From Nepenthes gracilis (lineage: Eukaryota > Streptophyta > Magnoliopsida > Caryophyllales > Nepenthaceae), in NCBI GenBank assembly GCA_033239525.1, contig BSYO01000005.1:26691341-26755340 (forward strand): a DNA stretch of 64,000 nucleotides, read 5' to 3'. The notes beneath the pieces are model-generated. The model was not told the origin of the DNA, searched no databases, and saw only the letters and a program-made list of their open reading frames with translations. Every line of letters begins with the position of its first letter. The stretch's first letter is position 1. The translations under genes and the position numbers were made by a program. Positions 49,802 to 62,682 of the stretch are shown piece by piece.

Positions 49802-51607
49802 CCGTTATCTTCCAAATATGCCCCTACTTTTGGCTATAATTGCAAAATAGTGGCCGAACCGTTCTTTTTCTTGGTTTAGGCTTCAATTAATCCGAGAAAT
49901 CATTCTTGTTTATTACAGAGCACGTGTGTTTTGACCGTCTCTTAACAAATAGCATCATTCTCGAAGATTATAAGGTAATTTATTTTTTAATAAATAATTA
50001 TAATTTAATTATTTTTTTAAAAAAATACTTAAAATTAATTATTTTAAAATAATTAAATTATAATTATTAGTTTAAAAATTAAAATAAAAAAATAAATATT
50101 TTTATAATTTTAAAAAATATAGCCCTCCTCAATCACATTTTATACTGCTGATGTCGTCAAACTAACCTCTCAATTGAGCCATAATTACTTCATTAAATAT
50201 AGGCAAACTAATACAATTAAACAAAAATAATAATATTGTAACAAAATTATACTTTGTCAATGAAACTTAGACAAGCACTTAACATATTTAAATCATATTA
50301 AAATATTATTATAAATTAAGCTGAATTTTAAATTAATTTAATATTTATATATTTTAAGCATTGTTTGAATTGGAAGGCTGTGGTTGGCCAATATCATATA
50401 CAACGTAAGGTAAAGCAGTGTGAACATGTGTTTTATTTTATTATTATTATTTTATTTATCTCGTACTTTTTCTAGTTGGCTTATTAACTGAGAAAAATAC
50501 AACTGATGATACTGTTCACTTGGTGTGAAATGTGAACGCTTACTTTCAAAACGTCAGGGTGGTGGGACCCGGAATGCGTCATCTTGCTTCCAGAAGCATA
50601 ATTTTATCCTTTTTTTTAGCTAAAAACAAATATTTTATAAATTTAAAATATAAAAAAATATATATATTTACATGGCGAAATCTCCACTTTGAAAAGCAGG
50701 AACCCGCCTCCCGTGGGACCCCCTTAACATTGTCCACACTAAAAAAGTATTTTTTAAAATGTTACAAATAATAATTTTTGTTCATGAATCAATGTACTTT
50801 CCTTTATCTTAATTGTGTAATATTTTTATTTTAAGTTATATCAATTTATGAAAAAATTTATTACCTAAAAATCTTTCCAACATAGCTCATAATTTCTCAA
50901 CTAATATATAATTGATAACAAATAATGTTATAAATTAGGCGTAGGTAAATAGTTCTAATGGCATAAAAATTAAGATATTTTCGGTTATTATCGAGATTGG
51001 TGTATTAAATGTTCTTCATTTTTAAAACTTTATAAAATTATTGTTTAATATGTAAATTGTTGATGTTAATTTTTCACAAACTAAATTTATTTTTGGTCAT
51101 AACATTCTAATATCAAATTGTGTGAATATTATCAAAATTATATCGAGCATCAAAACATATGAAATAATAAATTAACTTAATTTGACTTATCTTGTAAGAT
51201 ATATTTTTGATATATTTAAACAGATATAGATATTATCTATTTAATTAATATGAATATATAGTTTATAAGTATATTAAATAGCATGTTAACCAAGGTAAAT
51301 TATAAAAATTCTTATTATAAATACGTCATTTGTATTTTTTTGTTCTACATGGAATCAACATTGTATTATATTTTTTTAATGATCATTGAATAACAATCCC
51401 AAGCTTAAATATTAGCCTCCATTATTGGAAATTATAGCATCACAGCAGGTCTATTGTCGTATAGACTCTAAAATAAAGGTCAAACTCAGTAAAATTATAT
51501 TCATAGTTGACTCACTACATTTTATAGACGGAGTTCGTGTGCATTTGACCAAATTTATTATTGAATTTTTAATTATTTAATTTATTACAAAATTTCCTTA
51601 CTATATA

Positions 51608-52555
51608 TGATGGGTTCAGCATAGATTTGGACCAAAACTAACGAAGCCCAATTGAAAGAAAATGGGTCCGATTAGCAGAGGGGTTCAACCCAACGACGGT
51701 GTCCCGGGAGATTTAGAAACAATGCCCACTTAGCACCCTAAGTATATAACCAATCAGCGTCGCTCGCACACCTGTAAAAGCGATTGCAGGCTACCGGCAC
51801 AGGAGGCGCCATCTTAGAGGATATTAGTTAATGAGAGATAAAGTCAAAGCTAGCAAACCGTAACACGCGTCATCTCAACATCAACTCAACCAATCTTAAC
51901 AAAATCAAACAGGTCCGTGTTAGCCACGCTTGACAATGGCCACCACGCTTCCACAAGGTACCACTGGTGGCTCAGCGACCGGCAAATCCAAGGAAGCTCA
52001 TTGTCAAAGATCCCGACTCCCAAAATCTCTCTAAAGAAGCCTACAAATGCCCTCTCCATTAGTTGAGAGGGAAGAATTTTAATTTCTACTAAGGAGATTA
52101 AGTGGTGACCTAAGATCAAGATCCTGATCCTTACACACAGTGCTGAAAAGTAACAAGGAGAAAGAATTAGTTCTTTTCCGTTCAGCCGCTGCCTCCCTAT
52201 GGTAACGATAGTGAGCCACTCCTAGCAATGCATCAAGGGGAGCACTAGCCTCATTCGAGCATTCTACGCACTCCCATCATCCTAGCATTCTTATATTTTT
52301 ATCACACTTACTTCCACGTGTATATCTTTTCATTTTTAGGAAATGATTTCTAATTTGAGCGTCGAAATATTTACGATAGGATAACCTATCATTGTTTTAT
52401 GACCTCTTATTTGTAATTTGTGGTGTACAGAGTTCAGATTGAGAGACGGGAAGAACAAATCTATTCGTGATCTAACCTAGACGAGAAATTCGAAGACTTC
52501 CTAATCCCGCACGAAAATCTGAACCCAAAAACGCATGAACATGTATTCAAGTTTA
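51608..52555 (+). mobile_element. Old solo-LTR-like sequence, copy B
   Basis: The counterpart of 22,358-23,300, beginning tgatgggttcagc. It carries cctacaaatgcc and tgagcgtcgaaat at matching positions. It is shared by both copies, so it predates the duplication. Confidence 0.5.
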
Positions 52556-53154
52556 AATTGATGCCTCAATTATTTTTTTTCAAACAGAAACAAATAATAT
52601 TCACTCTCATACATTTTATATATCTAAATTAAATATCAAGTTCATCATTATTTTAAAAATATTTTAAATATATAATAATAAAATTAATTTTATAATATGA
52701 AAGTCCGTCACAATATTTCATGTTTATTAAATTTACCTGAGTCATAAAAATTACAACATAAATAGGGTTATAAGGTTTAAGATTTAGAGTTTAAAATGTA
52801 ATATGCCAAAATACGAGAAATATGATTTATTTTATATATTTATTATTATTTTTTAATTTACTTTACATATGAATCATATTAGCTTTTATTTTTTAAATCT
52901 CAATATATAAATATATAAAATGGGTTATAAATAGATCATAAATGAGTAAAATATTCAATAAATGGTTTTTTTATTCAAAGTGTATTACATGTTGGTAATA
53001 AATATCTCTTTCAAAATATGACTATTTTATTAACTGTAAGCATAGTGTTCCCATTATTTAATTTTTTTTTTGCTAAAAAAGTTATTAAAAATATATTTAT
53101 ATATAAGCTTTTTAAATCAGCCAAAATTATGTCCCGATTAAACTTTTTTCATAT

Positions 53155-54055
53155 TATCTTGGTTCCGATGTGTGTTAGTGTTGATCTTGTTACTTTATAT
53201 TTTCTCAAAACTCTGCATTTATGTCTTGGGTAATTTCTTTCTGTATCTGTTTATATATTGTGTATATTTAATCTTAACGAATAATTATTTATTTATTTTA
53301 AAAATATCCACAAAAAATCAAAAATATTGGACGGCATTGTGAACGCGTGTTTCTTTCTATTATTTTTATTCGTCAATGTTTATCACCTTTCGTGCCAACT
53401 TAGCAAATGGAACCCAAACCAGACCAGAACTGATGATGTGACCGTCGGTTTGGTATGAAATTACCACTTTCAAAAATTCAGGTGGTCGGAGCACCACTTG
53501 CATACGCTTCACACTGCAGGGAAAAAAAAAATAATTATAATTTAATAATTATAATTTTTGTTAAAATTATTTTTAGAATTTCTAAAACAAATAAATAAAA
53601 CAACAACTTATATTTATTTTCGTGATAAAAATAGAGAAAAATTTTCCCTAGTTTTGTGAGGGGTCTCACGGCTGCTTGGCTTAACTCCACCGCTTTGCTA
53701 ACCTAGCTGGAAAAGGTGAGTAGAATGAGAGGGAAATGAAAGCCCCACCAAGACTATGGTGCTAATTTAATGCAAATATAGTCCTGAGTTTTAAATGGTG
53801 GGACTTGTTAGATTTTAATCACTTTCTTATAAGTTTCACAGTAAATATATGATTATTGAAAAGTCACACAAGATTTGTACGATGATCGAAGTATTTGTGC
53901 GCGCGGTGAGTGGTCGAGGATTTTTATGCTTAAGTACCGAGCGCCGATGCTAAGGGGGACTAGGCGGTGATGCTGAATCCGATGGGCAATCGGGTGCCGA
54001 GTCGGAAAAGCGACCGAGTGGTGATGCCAAGTTCAAAAGGCAACCGGGTGCTAAT
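53155..54055. other. Copy B segment with no match in copy A
   Basis: Copy A has unrelated sequence (23,930-24,415) at this place. The segment contains a block near 53,330-53,520 resembling 50,415-50,600 (gtgaacgcgtgt..., then aactgatgatg and ggtggtcgga). It ends at 53,935-54,050 with a GC-rich stretch of short repeats (gccgatgc, gcaatcgggtgc, gcaaccgggtgc). No coding sequence is supported. Confidence 0.55.
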
Positions 54056-54665
54056 GATTTTTTTTAATGATTAAAAATTTCCTTTCTTAATTTTGATAGT
54101 TTAAACCATTTATTAAAAGAGCATAGAAAAGTAACTTTAAGATTTTTACCTTGTGACGAAAAATAGAAAATTTTTATTTTATTTATTTATTTATTTATTA
54201 ATTTTGATAACTTAAAATATTTCTAGACAGTATAATATTTTATTTATTTATATAAAATATTAAATTTATAAAATATAAAAATAAATAAATAATATATTAA
54301 TTGCATATATTGTAAAAATATCTCAAAATTACTTCCCGATAACTTAGTGGAATTCAAACCCACCCGTCGTCGTTCATCTTTTCTCGCTGAGCACAAAATT
54401 ACAAATAAATAATACAAATCAAATCAGATGTTCATAAATATTTTAATAATTTAAAATTTATTTACGACATCATCACTAAAATATATATTATAATAAATTA
54501 TAACTAAATAAAATAAGTACCATTTCTCCATCAAAATTACTTAACCGATCAACTTAAACCTTAAAAAAAAATCAATTAACTGAAAGCAGCCAAGCGGAGT
54601 CTTCATAACTGCAACGCCCATCTCTCTCTTCCACTGCCAGAAAAGAAATCTAAAAAAGAGACAAA

Positions 54666-54812
54666 TTAGCTCCGCCGGCGGCGGCGGCCACCTAGACAGA
54701 AGACAGCAGCGATGGCGCTGGCCAGGCCCAATACAATCCCAGCTTTCACTTGACCTCTCTTGGGGATCGGACGGCCAGAAATCCTCCGGGACACAAATCC
54801 GGCGTTCATCAT
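54666..54812 (-). CDS. Small IPKRGQVK-family protein, copy B paralogue 3 (48 aa)
   Basis: The frame begins MMNAGFVSRRISGRPIPKRG, continues GIVLGLASAIAAVFCL and ends GG plus five Arg and Ser. It differs from copy A by Ser6/Phe, a Ser/Cys in the hydrophobic segment and one Arg fewer. The segment at about residues 24-40 is a plausible membrane span with positive flanks on both sides. A longer frame extends upstream to 55,016, but its extra part is not conserved in copy A's N-terminus and lies in promoter-like sequence, so it is not used. Confidence 0.6.
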   Translation of the reverse strand: MMNAGFVSRRISGRPIPKRGQVKAGIVLGLASAIAAVFCLGGRRRRRS

Positions 54813-55809
54813 AGCTCTACTGCCACCTCCCACAATATTCAAACACACGAAAGCTGCAGAGAGATGGCTGCCGAAATGAGCGGACGCTTGTTGTACGTAT
54901 AATTTAAAGAGGCGAGATTGTAAATTGCCCTTGCTTTTCAAGATAACTGAACAGAGTTGCATTGCAGTTACTGATGCGGGGACCCACACGCTTGGACCTA
55001 GCCTGCTTGACCACACCCCACCGTTAGTGGCAACTGCCGCTTGTGTACTATATTTGATAAAAATGGGGCTCTTTTGGACACATAATCATGACCGTTAAAT
55101 TAAGTAGATGATTTGATTGTTGGGTGTATTTATTTAAAATTTTATATAATATAAAATATATCTAAAATTACATAATATTTTATTTAAATATTTATTAAAA
55201 TATTTAAAATAACAATTTTACACAAACAAATATTATTTATACAATATGGTTTATAAATAGTAGGTTGAAAAAAAATCAAAATTTTGAAATTGAGTGGGTC
55301 ATTTTTATTAGTAACCTGTTTGATGTAAAAATTTTATCAGATCTAACTTTTTATGATACTCTTTTAAAATATTTATATGTCTTACTTATATCATATAAAT
55401 AAATAAATATACGAATTGAACAAATAAAACGGTCTTATTTTAATTACATACATAAATTTTTTACAATTAATTATTCTCAGCACTATTGGTACAAGATAAT
55501 AGATCATTTATGAGCCAACAAGAGATTTTTCTATTTATAATTGACTAGATAAGTCTACCATTATAATCACCAATAATTATTTACCTAAAATTAATATTAA
55601 AAATGTAAATTACCAATAATTTTTTTTGCAAACTAAAATTCCAACGTCAAGCATGACCTAAGATTACATTAATCAAAAGTTATCGCTAGATTACTAAAAG
55701 AAATTATGAGATTTACGGTTAATTAACACTTATTAGTATTAATAACAACTCAAATCTTATAAATAAAGCATGGTTGCGGTGATAACGAGGGACACTACAA
55801 CATGTACAG

Positions 55810-55984
55810 ACGTCATGGTGCCTGTGACGCTAGCGGTGCCATTAGATTTGAGATCCAACGGCCTATATTTTTTACATAAAAAATATATTATTATTATTAT
55901 TATTAAAAATATAAGTCGTTAGATATCAAATCTAATGACTTTATTAAATGCCGCAAGGGCTGTGACATCCATATGGTGTCACGG
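55810..55984. mobile_element. Fold-back MITE-like insert (copy B only)
   Basis: Two imperfect inverted arms (about 55,810-55,873 and 55,905-55,984; gtgccattagatttgagatc against the mirror of gatatcaaatctaatgac) flank an (att)n core. Copy A lacks it near 32,755. Target duplication is not clear. Confidence 0.6.
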
Positions 55985-57229
55985 CCAACTATATAAATTG
56001 TTTGATGTTGATTGGTCGAAAGTTGGGCAATTTTATTGGGCTCCTCAGAAGGGACATTAGCATCAGGAAACAGTGTAGCTAATTAGTGGGAATGGGGCCG
56101 TTTCTCTGCTGAACCACAGTTCAATGTACCACATTTTATAATATAAATGCCTTTAAAATTATCATCATTTGTTTAATTCTTTTAAATATTAATATTTATT
56201 ATATAAAAACTTTAAATATAAAAAGATATTTAAAAAATTATTTAAAAAACTATTTTTATTATTCAAATATCATCCGTTGATTCTTCTTCATATAATAAAT
56301 GTGGAAATTACACTCCGGTCGACTACGTCAAGGGGTCATTATATAGAATCGCACGGAAGCCCTTTCAATATGTAGATGATTAATTGGTTTAAGATTGTCT
56401 AATAGTTTTCTAATTTTATGTTTTAAAAATATAAAAAATTAAAAATTAAAGTATTAAAATATTTAAACAATAAAAATAATTTTTTAATCAAAAGTATCTT
56501 TTTGACGTAATTCGAAAAAAAAGAATATTGAAGGTTTTCTTCTAACTCTAAAGAAAGCACTAGAATTAAAACAAAACGTGGATAATTAGAACTAATTAAG
56601 GTTTAATTAATTATATATATACAAATTTGCTCATAATTCACATGGGATAATTGCTTTAGCTAGTGTGTCACGGTTGCTTTGATAGACGCTTAAAGTGACT
56701 ACATTCATGCCGTCTTTATGTAAAAGTGTATAATTAATTAAAATTTTAGGAATTAATTATATTCACTTTTTCGGTCACGACTACCCATCAAATCTCATGA
56801 ATCGGACGAAGTTAGGATATGTTTCATTTTAATCCAACGGCCTAGATTTAATTTTTTATAAAAATTTAAAATATTTTTTTATTAGTATTTTTTAAAAAAT
56901 TATTAAAATAATCAAAATACTTGCATTAATAAAAAAAAAAAACTTATTAGTATTATTATTTTTATAATTATTTTGACAAATTAAATTTGGAGGGTTGAAT
57001 TTTAACCCAGACTGCATTGGAGGAGCTTCTATGCACATATGCATATGGCTAAATGAAAAAAATTAAACAGTTCAAACTAAGGCAAAATTAAACCTCCAAT
57101 CACAGTTCGGTATATGAGCAATTTTGTTACGGTTTAATTTTCTATCCAAATAATATTTTTTATTTGATGATAGCTTAAAAACTTAAATCAAATTAAATTA
57201 AACGTGTTATATTATATAAAAATTAGAGC

Positions 57230-57540
57230 TGAGGGGGCTGAGAAAGGGGGCGTTAAGTCAGTAATCACGAAACCGACGGCTATATATAAACTAATTTAAT
57301 ATTATTTTTTATTTTATAATTTTTTTGGATTTGATTTTAAAAATAATAATTAATGACGAAACCGTGTTCAATTTAATATATTAAAAAATAATTTAATATT
57401 ATTTTTTTATTTTATAATTTTTTTGAATTTTAAAAATAAAATTATTATTTTTTTAAAAATTTTTCTTAAGTTTTTTTTAAAAGATAAAATAAAAATCCTA
57501 GAAATTAAGTCGGTAGTCATATTATAAACTTTTCTTTAAG
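57230..57540. repeat. Imperfect tandem duplication in AT-rich DNA (copy B only)
   Basis: A unit with gacgaaaccg followed by aatttaatattattttttat and ttttataatttttttg occurs twice. Copy A lacks the block. There is no coding content. Confidence 0.5.
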
Positions 57541-58195
57541 ACTTTTATGATATATTTGAATTAAAGAAAAATAATAAGAAAAAGATAAAATAAAAAATCT
57601 TTTCTTACTTTTATTTAGATAATATAAAAATTCATATTAAAAAGAAATTAAATTTTTAAGAACAACGCCTCTTATTATTTGGTTATCGAAAAAATTAAAA
57701 GAAAAAAATATACTATTAATATAAAATTTTGATTTTTTTCACCCATTCGTTTTGAGTTTTTTTTTTTTTACTTAGTTTTAAATTTAAAATAATTTTTAAT
57801 AAAATATAAATATTTTTCGTATATTTCTATACTAATTTCCCCGTAAAATTTTTTACTCAATTCAGACACCAAATATATACATATATTTACAATTTTTAAT
57901 ATTTTCTTTCATCATAATAACTCATTTACGAATTACAATTAAATTAATTAGTTACTCAAAAAATACAGTGAAATATATTTTTCTTAATCCGTTTCTTAAC
58001 CCGGGAAAATTCAGCAATCATAGTTAGCTAGATGCCGATAAATATATTCATTTCTTCTAATGATTCAACTTGAGCTGATAACTTATATTCGTGAGCATAA
58101 AATGTAACCCTTCACCAAGGGCAAGCACAACACGAGAATTACATGTGAAAAACTTTATAAAATTAAGGAAAAGAAAACTTTCACTATAATGATAT

Positions 58196-58680
58196 TATAC
58201 ATGTGAGATACAACTAAAGCAAGCAAACCAAAACTCATTTTCTCTAACTCAGTATTTCTAAATACTACATGATGCGTCCCTGATCTTTCACTACATAATG
58301 CGTTGTGGGACGGATTAGAAAATCCCTCAATCTTTCACTACAGGTTGAATTGAAACGAGTCCAATATCCATATCCACTAACTCAAACTCACGATCACAAA
58401 CAAATCGAACAAACGATCAAACGACAATGGCACTCACTCCCAGCTTATCCTTCAATGCCGAAATCAGAAATCTTTTCAAGGAAATAAAAATATGAGATAA
58501 TGTAAAAAGGCAAAGTTGCATTTATGTAAAGGATGTGAGAAGACGACTGGGCTCTTGAATGTGCTCGGCAGGGAGAGGTTTAGAGAGATAGAGGATTGGG
58601 TTCTGATGTATAGCACTCGGTGAGTGTCTCATTAGAAATCACTTAGCGGGGAGCAACTTAGAGTGATGGAGGAAGATATT
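58196..58680. other. Unique sequence right of the duplication, no gene seen
   Basis: The short ORF at 58,305-58,487 has no recognisable feature. The GC content rises toward the retroelement LTR. Confidence 0.5.
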
Positions 58681-60875
58681 TGTAATGTATCGGATTTCGA
58701 ATATCATAATTGCAGGTAATTAAGATAATATAATTAAATTAGCCTTAATCCATGTGAAAAAAATTAAGTTTCGAATGCGGTAGAAGGTAACGGCAAGGGA
58801 TGCATGCCTGGCACTTGAGTGCTGCGACAGGCACTCGATCCAAGGCGCCAGCACCCGAGGCGAGCAGAGGATTCAAGCGCGTAGTGCCAGCCCGCGAAAT
58901 AAGGGAGCAAAGGCTCTTTATCGTGTCATTCACGCGGGAAAAGGGAAAGAGAGGAGAGAGAGAACACAAAGGAGAAGCGAGAGGAGAAAATCAAGGCTTT
59001 CGGGTTCAATTTTGGCTTGAAACTAGTTAGATAAGTTGTAGATTGGGTTGAGGTAAGTACACCCATACCATCTTCTTTCATTTCTTTGCACTTTTGTTCC
59101 ATTTTTTGGATATTCTCGTTCCGATACCCCATTAAATTTATATTTTGTGTTATTCATGACTTAAGCATGCATATATGTTAATTTCATGTCCGACTTACTA
59201 ATTTTGACCGGTTTTCAAACGTGAAACTCTAACCCTGTGCCTGAACGATTTTACCCGTTTATTTTAGAATTTTTGCATAAATTGGTCTTAGATTATTATT
59301 ACCCATGCATTGAACATATTAATTTATCGATTGAGTGTCCGATTTGATAACTTTATACGATTTTATACACCCAAAAATTCTAACCTGCGCCCCCTTCATT
59401 TTTGCCCGTTTCCTTTAAGATTTTTGTATAATTTGATTTTGGAATCTTGGAACCATAACTTTATGGATGCAGGTACTCCGAAAATTTGGTATTTATATAC
59501 ATACATTTTGCATATGTTAATTTTATGTATTCCAAGATTATTATCGGACGTAAATAGTAATGTTTATCTACATTTACATATATTTGTTATCTTGTATATA
59601 CTTCAAAAATTATGTTACATGTATTTGAAAAAGAAATTTATTATCCGAAAGATCTAAAGTTATATCCGGTGCTTTGTGGTAAGAATTTCTTACATGTTCT
59701 ACATTTTATGATGATTTATGCATGAAATTGAAAGCATGTGAGTACATAAAACTCATACAAAAATGATTATATGTATATGTATCAAATAATTATGAAAATT
59801 ATGATAGTATATGAAGAGAATACCACAATTTGATATATTTATGATTTGTTTTCCCGGAGTGAGAATTTTGTATAAGAAATTTGGTGGACTTTGCCTTAAA
59901 GAATAAGTAATTATAAAATTTAGACCACGAATTTATATTTTAGAGGATAGTATTCTATAACATATCTTAAAATATTACAGTGGTAAATCAAAAAAAAACT
60001 GCCCTGGGCCATGGGGTATGCTATGATGGCTTAGGAATAAGGACTATTTATCAAATATATTCGGGATTATAGGTATAGCGTCCACCACGGAACATAAAAG
60101 TTTGAGGTTCATGATTAGTCTCTTAGATTATGTGGATTAACATGATCTTTTCCTCGATTTGTTTACTCCGTTAGTTGGTAAAACCTATTGATCCTGGTCT
60201 GCAAAAATAAAAAAACTCTATATGTTTTAGAACCTAAATGAATTAGAAATAAAATGTGAAAGCAAAATGAGTTTAAAAAAGTACATTTAATCATATTTTA
60301 TATTTATACATTTATGGTATGCTCCTATATCCCTCCTTTGTTTTATTTTGAGTATATTATTTACTGTCATTAATTATATTGTGACTTACTAAGTATCAGG
60401 CTCACTCGTTACTGTTTCCTTGCTTTCAGATAACCATAAGTTTATATCTGATTAGGCGGAGTAGATGATTAGAAGTCGATTAGACATGAAGACCTTGGAA
60501 GATAATCTTATGGATTTAGATTTTATAAATTTATACATTATAGTATACTTTTATATTTTTGATGGATATGTACTTGTATATGGATGATGGACAGATAACT
60601 TAATTTCCGTTGTGTATATTATGGATATATATACTTTCGTATGATTGTTGTGGTTTATATTTTGATAGTTAGTGGCATCTACTTGTTCGACATTGTATCT
60701 CAAAATATGATGTTATAGTCACGAATATATTGTGGCCATGTGGGTCTTGTGTTATGATTATTTTATTAAAAATTTGTATATTGTACAGGATTTTATATAA
60801 GTTTGTATCAGTTTAACAGTCATTTTTCAGTCAGAACTCTGTCGGATTCCTGTTAGAATTTTTGGAGTCGTTACA
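58681..60875 (+). repeat. 5' LTR of a Tekay/Del-like chromovirus (about 2.2 kb)
   Basis: It starts tgtaatgtatcggatttcg, the form usual for this lineage, and ends gtcgttaca directly before a primer-binding site. It contains ttgaggtaagtac near 59,048 and ttactaagtatcaggctcac near 60,387, both familiar from such LTRs. The LTR ORFs are spurious. Confidence 0.8.
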
Positions 60876-60876
60876 A

Positions 60877-60889
60877 TTGGCATCAGAGA
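60877..60889 (+). promoter_or_regulatory. Primer-binding site (initiator Met-tRNA type)
   Basis: The sequence ttggcatcagaga matches the tggtatcagag complement of the tRNA-iMet 3' end with one change. It lies one base past the LTR end. Confidence 0.8.
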
Positions 60890-62680
60890 TAAGAGATGCC
60901 TTAGGTTTGACCTAGATTTTATGCGAAAGTTTAGGTTAGAGAAAGATAGATTGAATAAGTAAATGAAAGCATATGATGATTAAATTAGACTGGATAATTC
61001 TAATTATCCTAATTTAAATAACTTAGGTTAGAACTAAAGCAAGGTTAATAGTTAAATTTGATTGTCTAGCTTATAGTGTCTTAGTTAGTATCCGAGTTGT
61101 GAGTTAACCTACGTTATTCTTGTTTCAGAAATGATATTAATAGCTGTCATAGCACGTAAACGAAAAACTACATGCGGTGATAGCCAACCGCGAGGTTGGG
61201 GAAGCGGAGTATGCAAACTTGCTTGGAAGGATGGCAAGACTTGAAGATCTAGTCCGGACGAGAATCAGAAGAAAGAAAAGTTGAAGAAGTATACATTGAG
61301 GGTTAACTTAGGACGATATTGATTCGAGGATTAGGATCAAGGGGTATATGAACTCTGTTTGAGGATGGTACCATGAATTAGGAAGGTTGTTGACTGTGTG
61401 CTCAATTGAGTAGAATGTGAGTTGGGTTTGGGGAAGCGTTATGTCGGGCATGTGATTCTATAGAGATTTGAGCGATGGCTCATTTGGGAAAGGTTGATTA
61501 ATGTCGTAAAAGTATGCAGTTCTCTTGGGTCAAGTTGAATTGGATAAGTTATCCATTAAGTATTCATCGAGAACTGTAGTGTCCGTGGGGCGTTTGGCTT
61601 GAAAGCATTCGGTATTCGTCAAAGTGAGATATGTTGGGATAGCTTTCAAGGAATGAAGGGTTAATTATCAACCATATCGTTGGGATAATCCCTGATGAAT
61701 TAAGTAAATTGTAATAGAATGTGATACTTTTAAGGAATATCTAGGATTATGTTTTTCCTGCTTCATATGTGGGTGGTTGCCCTTGAATTAAGTGGGAGAG
61801 AAATCCATGAATAGAGTTATTCTACCCGTGGTTTGAAGTTAGCAATTAAGGTATCTACTTTGATGATTTATGGGTGTTGCTTTTGAAGATAGTTATTGCC
61901 TAATAATTTTAAGGATCTGAATAGCTGTGTCATAAAGAGGAGATGATCATACATCAATACAAGCAAGTGAATTTGCTTAAGGACTGAAAAGACGAATCCC
62001 GGTATCTTTTAAGGAAAGCAAATATTAGTGTTGATAATTTGATGTTGGAAGTCTTTAGATTTGAGATGTTTTCGATACTTCATAGGAGTTGTATTCGGAG
62101 TATAGAGGCTTCAAAATCATGAGATGATAAATCCTTAAGGTACCATTTCATGGTTATCAGAACGACAAGGATTCTAAATGTTTGGATAATTGTGAATTAA
62201 CTATTGAGGATGGCTCATTTATTATGAATTCGGATAGCACGATTGGATTGAATAAGTTGACTTATTGGTGTGCCAATGAGGTGATAAGTTGCTAAATATT
62301 CAAGTTTGAGGTGATAAGTTGCTAAATATTCAAGTTTGAGGTTTTGGTAATAACTTGAGATTGTATCGAAATTTTTGGGATAATTGTTTCAATTGTATTT
62401 TTTAGGTTGGATGTAATATGAGGATTATAGGTTCTGCTTTAGGTATATCGATATTTTTAAAATTTTCTTGGGTCTATAGCGACTGTGTAACCTAAATGTC
62501 TGATATAAATCAATGGATAAGACTTGTAAGTTGATTTTAATGTACAAATAAATAGTCAATCAGAGTAGCGCAGCGGTAACGTGTGGCCTATAGCCAGAGA
62601 TTTTGGAATAGGATTGAGGATCCAAGTGAACAATCTTTTTGAGGCTTAGAATGAATTGAAATAGGAATTGAAGTTAAGAG
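60890..62680 (+). mobile_element. Decayed interior of the chromovirus element
   Basis: No ORF of useful length remains, and no RT, integrase or chromodomain motif is recognisable. Its identity rests on position after the LTR and primer-binding site. A 33-bp tandem duplication lies near 62,279-62,343 (gaggtgataagttgctaaat twice). Confidence 0.55.
62559..62632 (+). pseudogene. tRNA-iMet-like pseudogene
   Basis: The sequence begins atcagagtagcgcagcggta, nearly the 5' half of plant initiator tRNA-Met, with the A box intact except for one change. The anticodon arm is shortened (tggcctatagcca, CAT anticodon not preserved). The T arm is decayed but ggattgaggatcc remains. It cannot fold as a working tRNA. 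It could be a tRNA pseudogene, a SINE head, or primer tRNA copied during reverse transcription. Confidence 0.6.
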
Positions 62681-62682
62681 AA

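Larger units (their letters stand above)
39368..58195. repeat. Segmental duplication, copy B
   Basis: An 18.8 kb direct copy of the host part of 1-35,475. It lacks both Tat-like elements, the three MITEs, the solo LTR and the GC-rich insert, and so records the pre-insertion state. It holds three open small genes. Stretches without a gene (39,368-41,669; 42,020-49,483; 49,810-54,665; 54,820-58,195) contain AT-rich DNA, microsatellites (43,420-43,440; 48,603-48,626) and the few repeats listed separately. Confidence 0.93.
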
